From contig CANRML010000064.1 in NCBI GenBank assembly GCA_947631725.1, positions 1-7,198 on the forward strand: a stretch of DNA of 7,198 nucleotides, read 5' to 3'. Position 1 is the stretch's first letter; every line of letters starts with the position of its first letter. The notes under the pieces are model-generated. The model ran no database searches and had not been told where the DNA came from. It saw only the letters and a program-made list of their open reading frames with translations. The position numbers and the translations under genes are program-made. Below, piece by piece: positions 6,666 to 7,198 of this stretch. Origin of the DNA: an uncultured Clostridia bacterium (lineage in GTDB: Bacteria > Bacillota > Clostridia > TANB77 > CAG-508).

Positions 6666-7198
6666 TTGGATAAAGATAAACTTCAATCAACTCTTTTTGT
6701 TGGTATTGATGTTAGCTCTAACTCTAATTACGCTTTTGCTATGGATTTTTTTGGTACTAAATTTTTGTCTTTTTCTTTCTCTAATAATCAGCCAGGTTCA
6801 AATGTTTTGATTAACAATGTTTCTAATTGTATCAAACAAAACAATTTCAAGTATGTTATTTTTGATATGGAATCAACTTCTTTTTATAGTTTCCATCTAT
6901 GTTGCGTACTTGCTTCTTCTATTGAACTTGCCGAATTTAAACCTTTAGTATATTGCTTGAATCCTAAAGTAATTGCTGCATACAGAGAATCCTTTGTCTG
7001 TCTTGATAAAACAGATCCTCTTGATGCTAGAGTTATTTGTGACTATGCTCGTGTTGGCAAAATTATTTCTAAACCATTTAATGCTTCTACTTTTTTGGCT
7101 TTACAACGTTTGACTAGACAACGCCTTCACGTAGTTGAGTGTCTAACTAGAGAAAAACAATATATTTTAAATAATATTTTTCTCAAATTTAGTGAACT
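6666..7198 (+). CDS. IS110-family transposase (DEDD recombinase), N-terminal part
   Basis: The frame opens at a TTG (6666) with AAGGTGG (6651-6657) 8 bases upstream and remains open to the window edge for 177 codons. The start is chosen because the first in-frame ATG (residue 26) would remove the catalytic motif; a GTG at 6657 overlaps the Shine-Dalgarno site. The visible part is the RuvC-like domain: VGIDVSSN with D15, VIFDMESTSFY with E69, and LDKTDPLDARVICDYAR with D117 and D120. These are the four DEDD residues that bind metal in IS110 recombinases. The segment LVYCLNPKVIAAYRESF (94-110) also matches the family pattern. The C-terminal IS116/IS110/IS902 domain with its catalytic serine should lie beyond 7198. 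No frameshift is seen, so the element may be intact. It would act with the leader RNA to excise and insert the element. Confidence 0.93.
   Translation, partial: MDKDKLQSTLFVGIDVSSNSNYAFAMDFFGTKFLSFSFSNNQPGSNVLINNVSNCIKQNNFKYVIFDMESTSFYSFHLCCVLASSIELAEFKPLVYCLNPKVIAAYRESFVCLDKTDPLDARVICDYARVGKIISKPFNASTFLALQRLTRQRLHVVECLTREKQYILNNIFLKFSE

Larger units (their letters stand above)
6390..7198 (+). mobile_element. IS110-family insertion sequence, left part
   Basis: The element is recognised from its DEDD transposase (from 6666) and the long non-coding leader typical of the IS110 group, in which the guide RNA lies 5' of the transposase. IS110 elements generally lack obvious terminal inverted repeats and do not always duplicate their target, so the left edge cannot be read directly. 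I place it loosely between about 6370 and 6400, just before an extended -10 box. The right end is beyond the window. It sits head-to-head with addA, where addB often lies in related genomes. Confidence 0.75.

Noticed and set aside
1..7198. CRISPR arrays, toxin-antitoxin pairs, prophage or defence genes
   Set aside because: No regularly spaced direct repeats and no further gene cassettes were found. Apart from the IS110 element the window is chromosomal housekeeping DNA.

Overview
The window is a stretch of very AT-rich DNA with scarce CpG, Shine-Dalgarno sites in front of every gene, ATG or TTG starts, and TAA and TGA used as stops. AddA, an RqcH of the FbpA/YloA type and AT-rich intergenic spacers point to a low-GC member of the Bacillota, most likely a Clostridia-like or uncultured gut lineage. 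The sequence alone does not resolve the genus.

Layout, left to right: the 3' part of a tRNA-Leu(CAA) gene with its terminator (1-113); a convergent tRNA-Thr(CGT) gene on the minus strand (160-235); divergent promoters for tRNA-Thr and the next gene (254-334); a complete rqcH (NFACT family, 373-2115); a hairpin terminator serving both directions (2122-2147). On the minus strand follow a 155-residue two-ended membrane protein (2150-2617) and addA (2659-6275), which probably form an addA-membrane protein transcription unit. After an AT-rich spacer with two interleaved 12-bp inverted repeats (6299-6365) comes the left part of an IS110-family insertion sequence on the plus strand. It has about 260 bp of leader with RNA-like folding, then the N-terminal catalytic domain of a DEDD transposase that runs off the window (6666-7198).

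The housekeeping genes serve separate jobs. RqcH elongates Ala tails on stalled nascent chains in ribosome quality control. AddA is the helicase-nuclease subunit of the AddAB recombination/repair enzyme. AddA is broken by two single-base insertions, one exactly in the Walker A motif and one about 185 bp downstream. Everything else in the 1204-residue reconstructed protein is intact, so these are either very recent mutations or sequencing errors. No addB is seen, and the space directly upstream of addA, where addB usually lies, is occupied by the IS110 element.

The strongest candidate for a less-described system is the IS110 leader (about 6410-6630). By position and by its chain of hairpins it fits a bridge RNA, the guide RNA that directs IS110 recombinases. 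Its two large loops share a similar guide-like segment, and its -10 box lacks a matching -35, as expected if the full promoter forms only in the excised circle.
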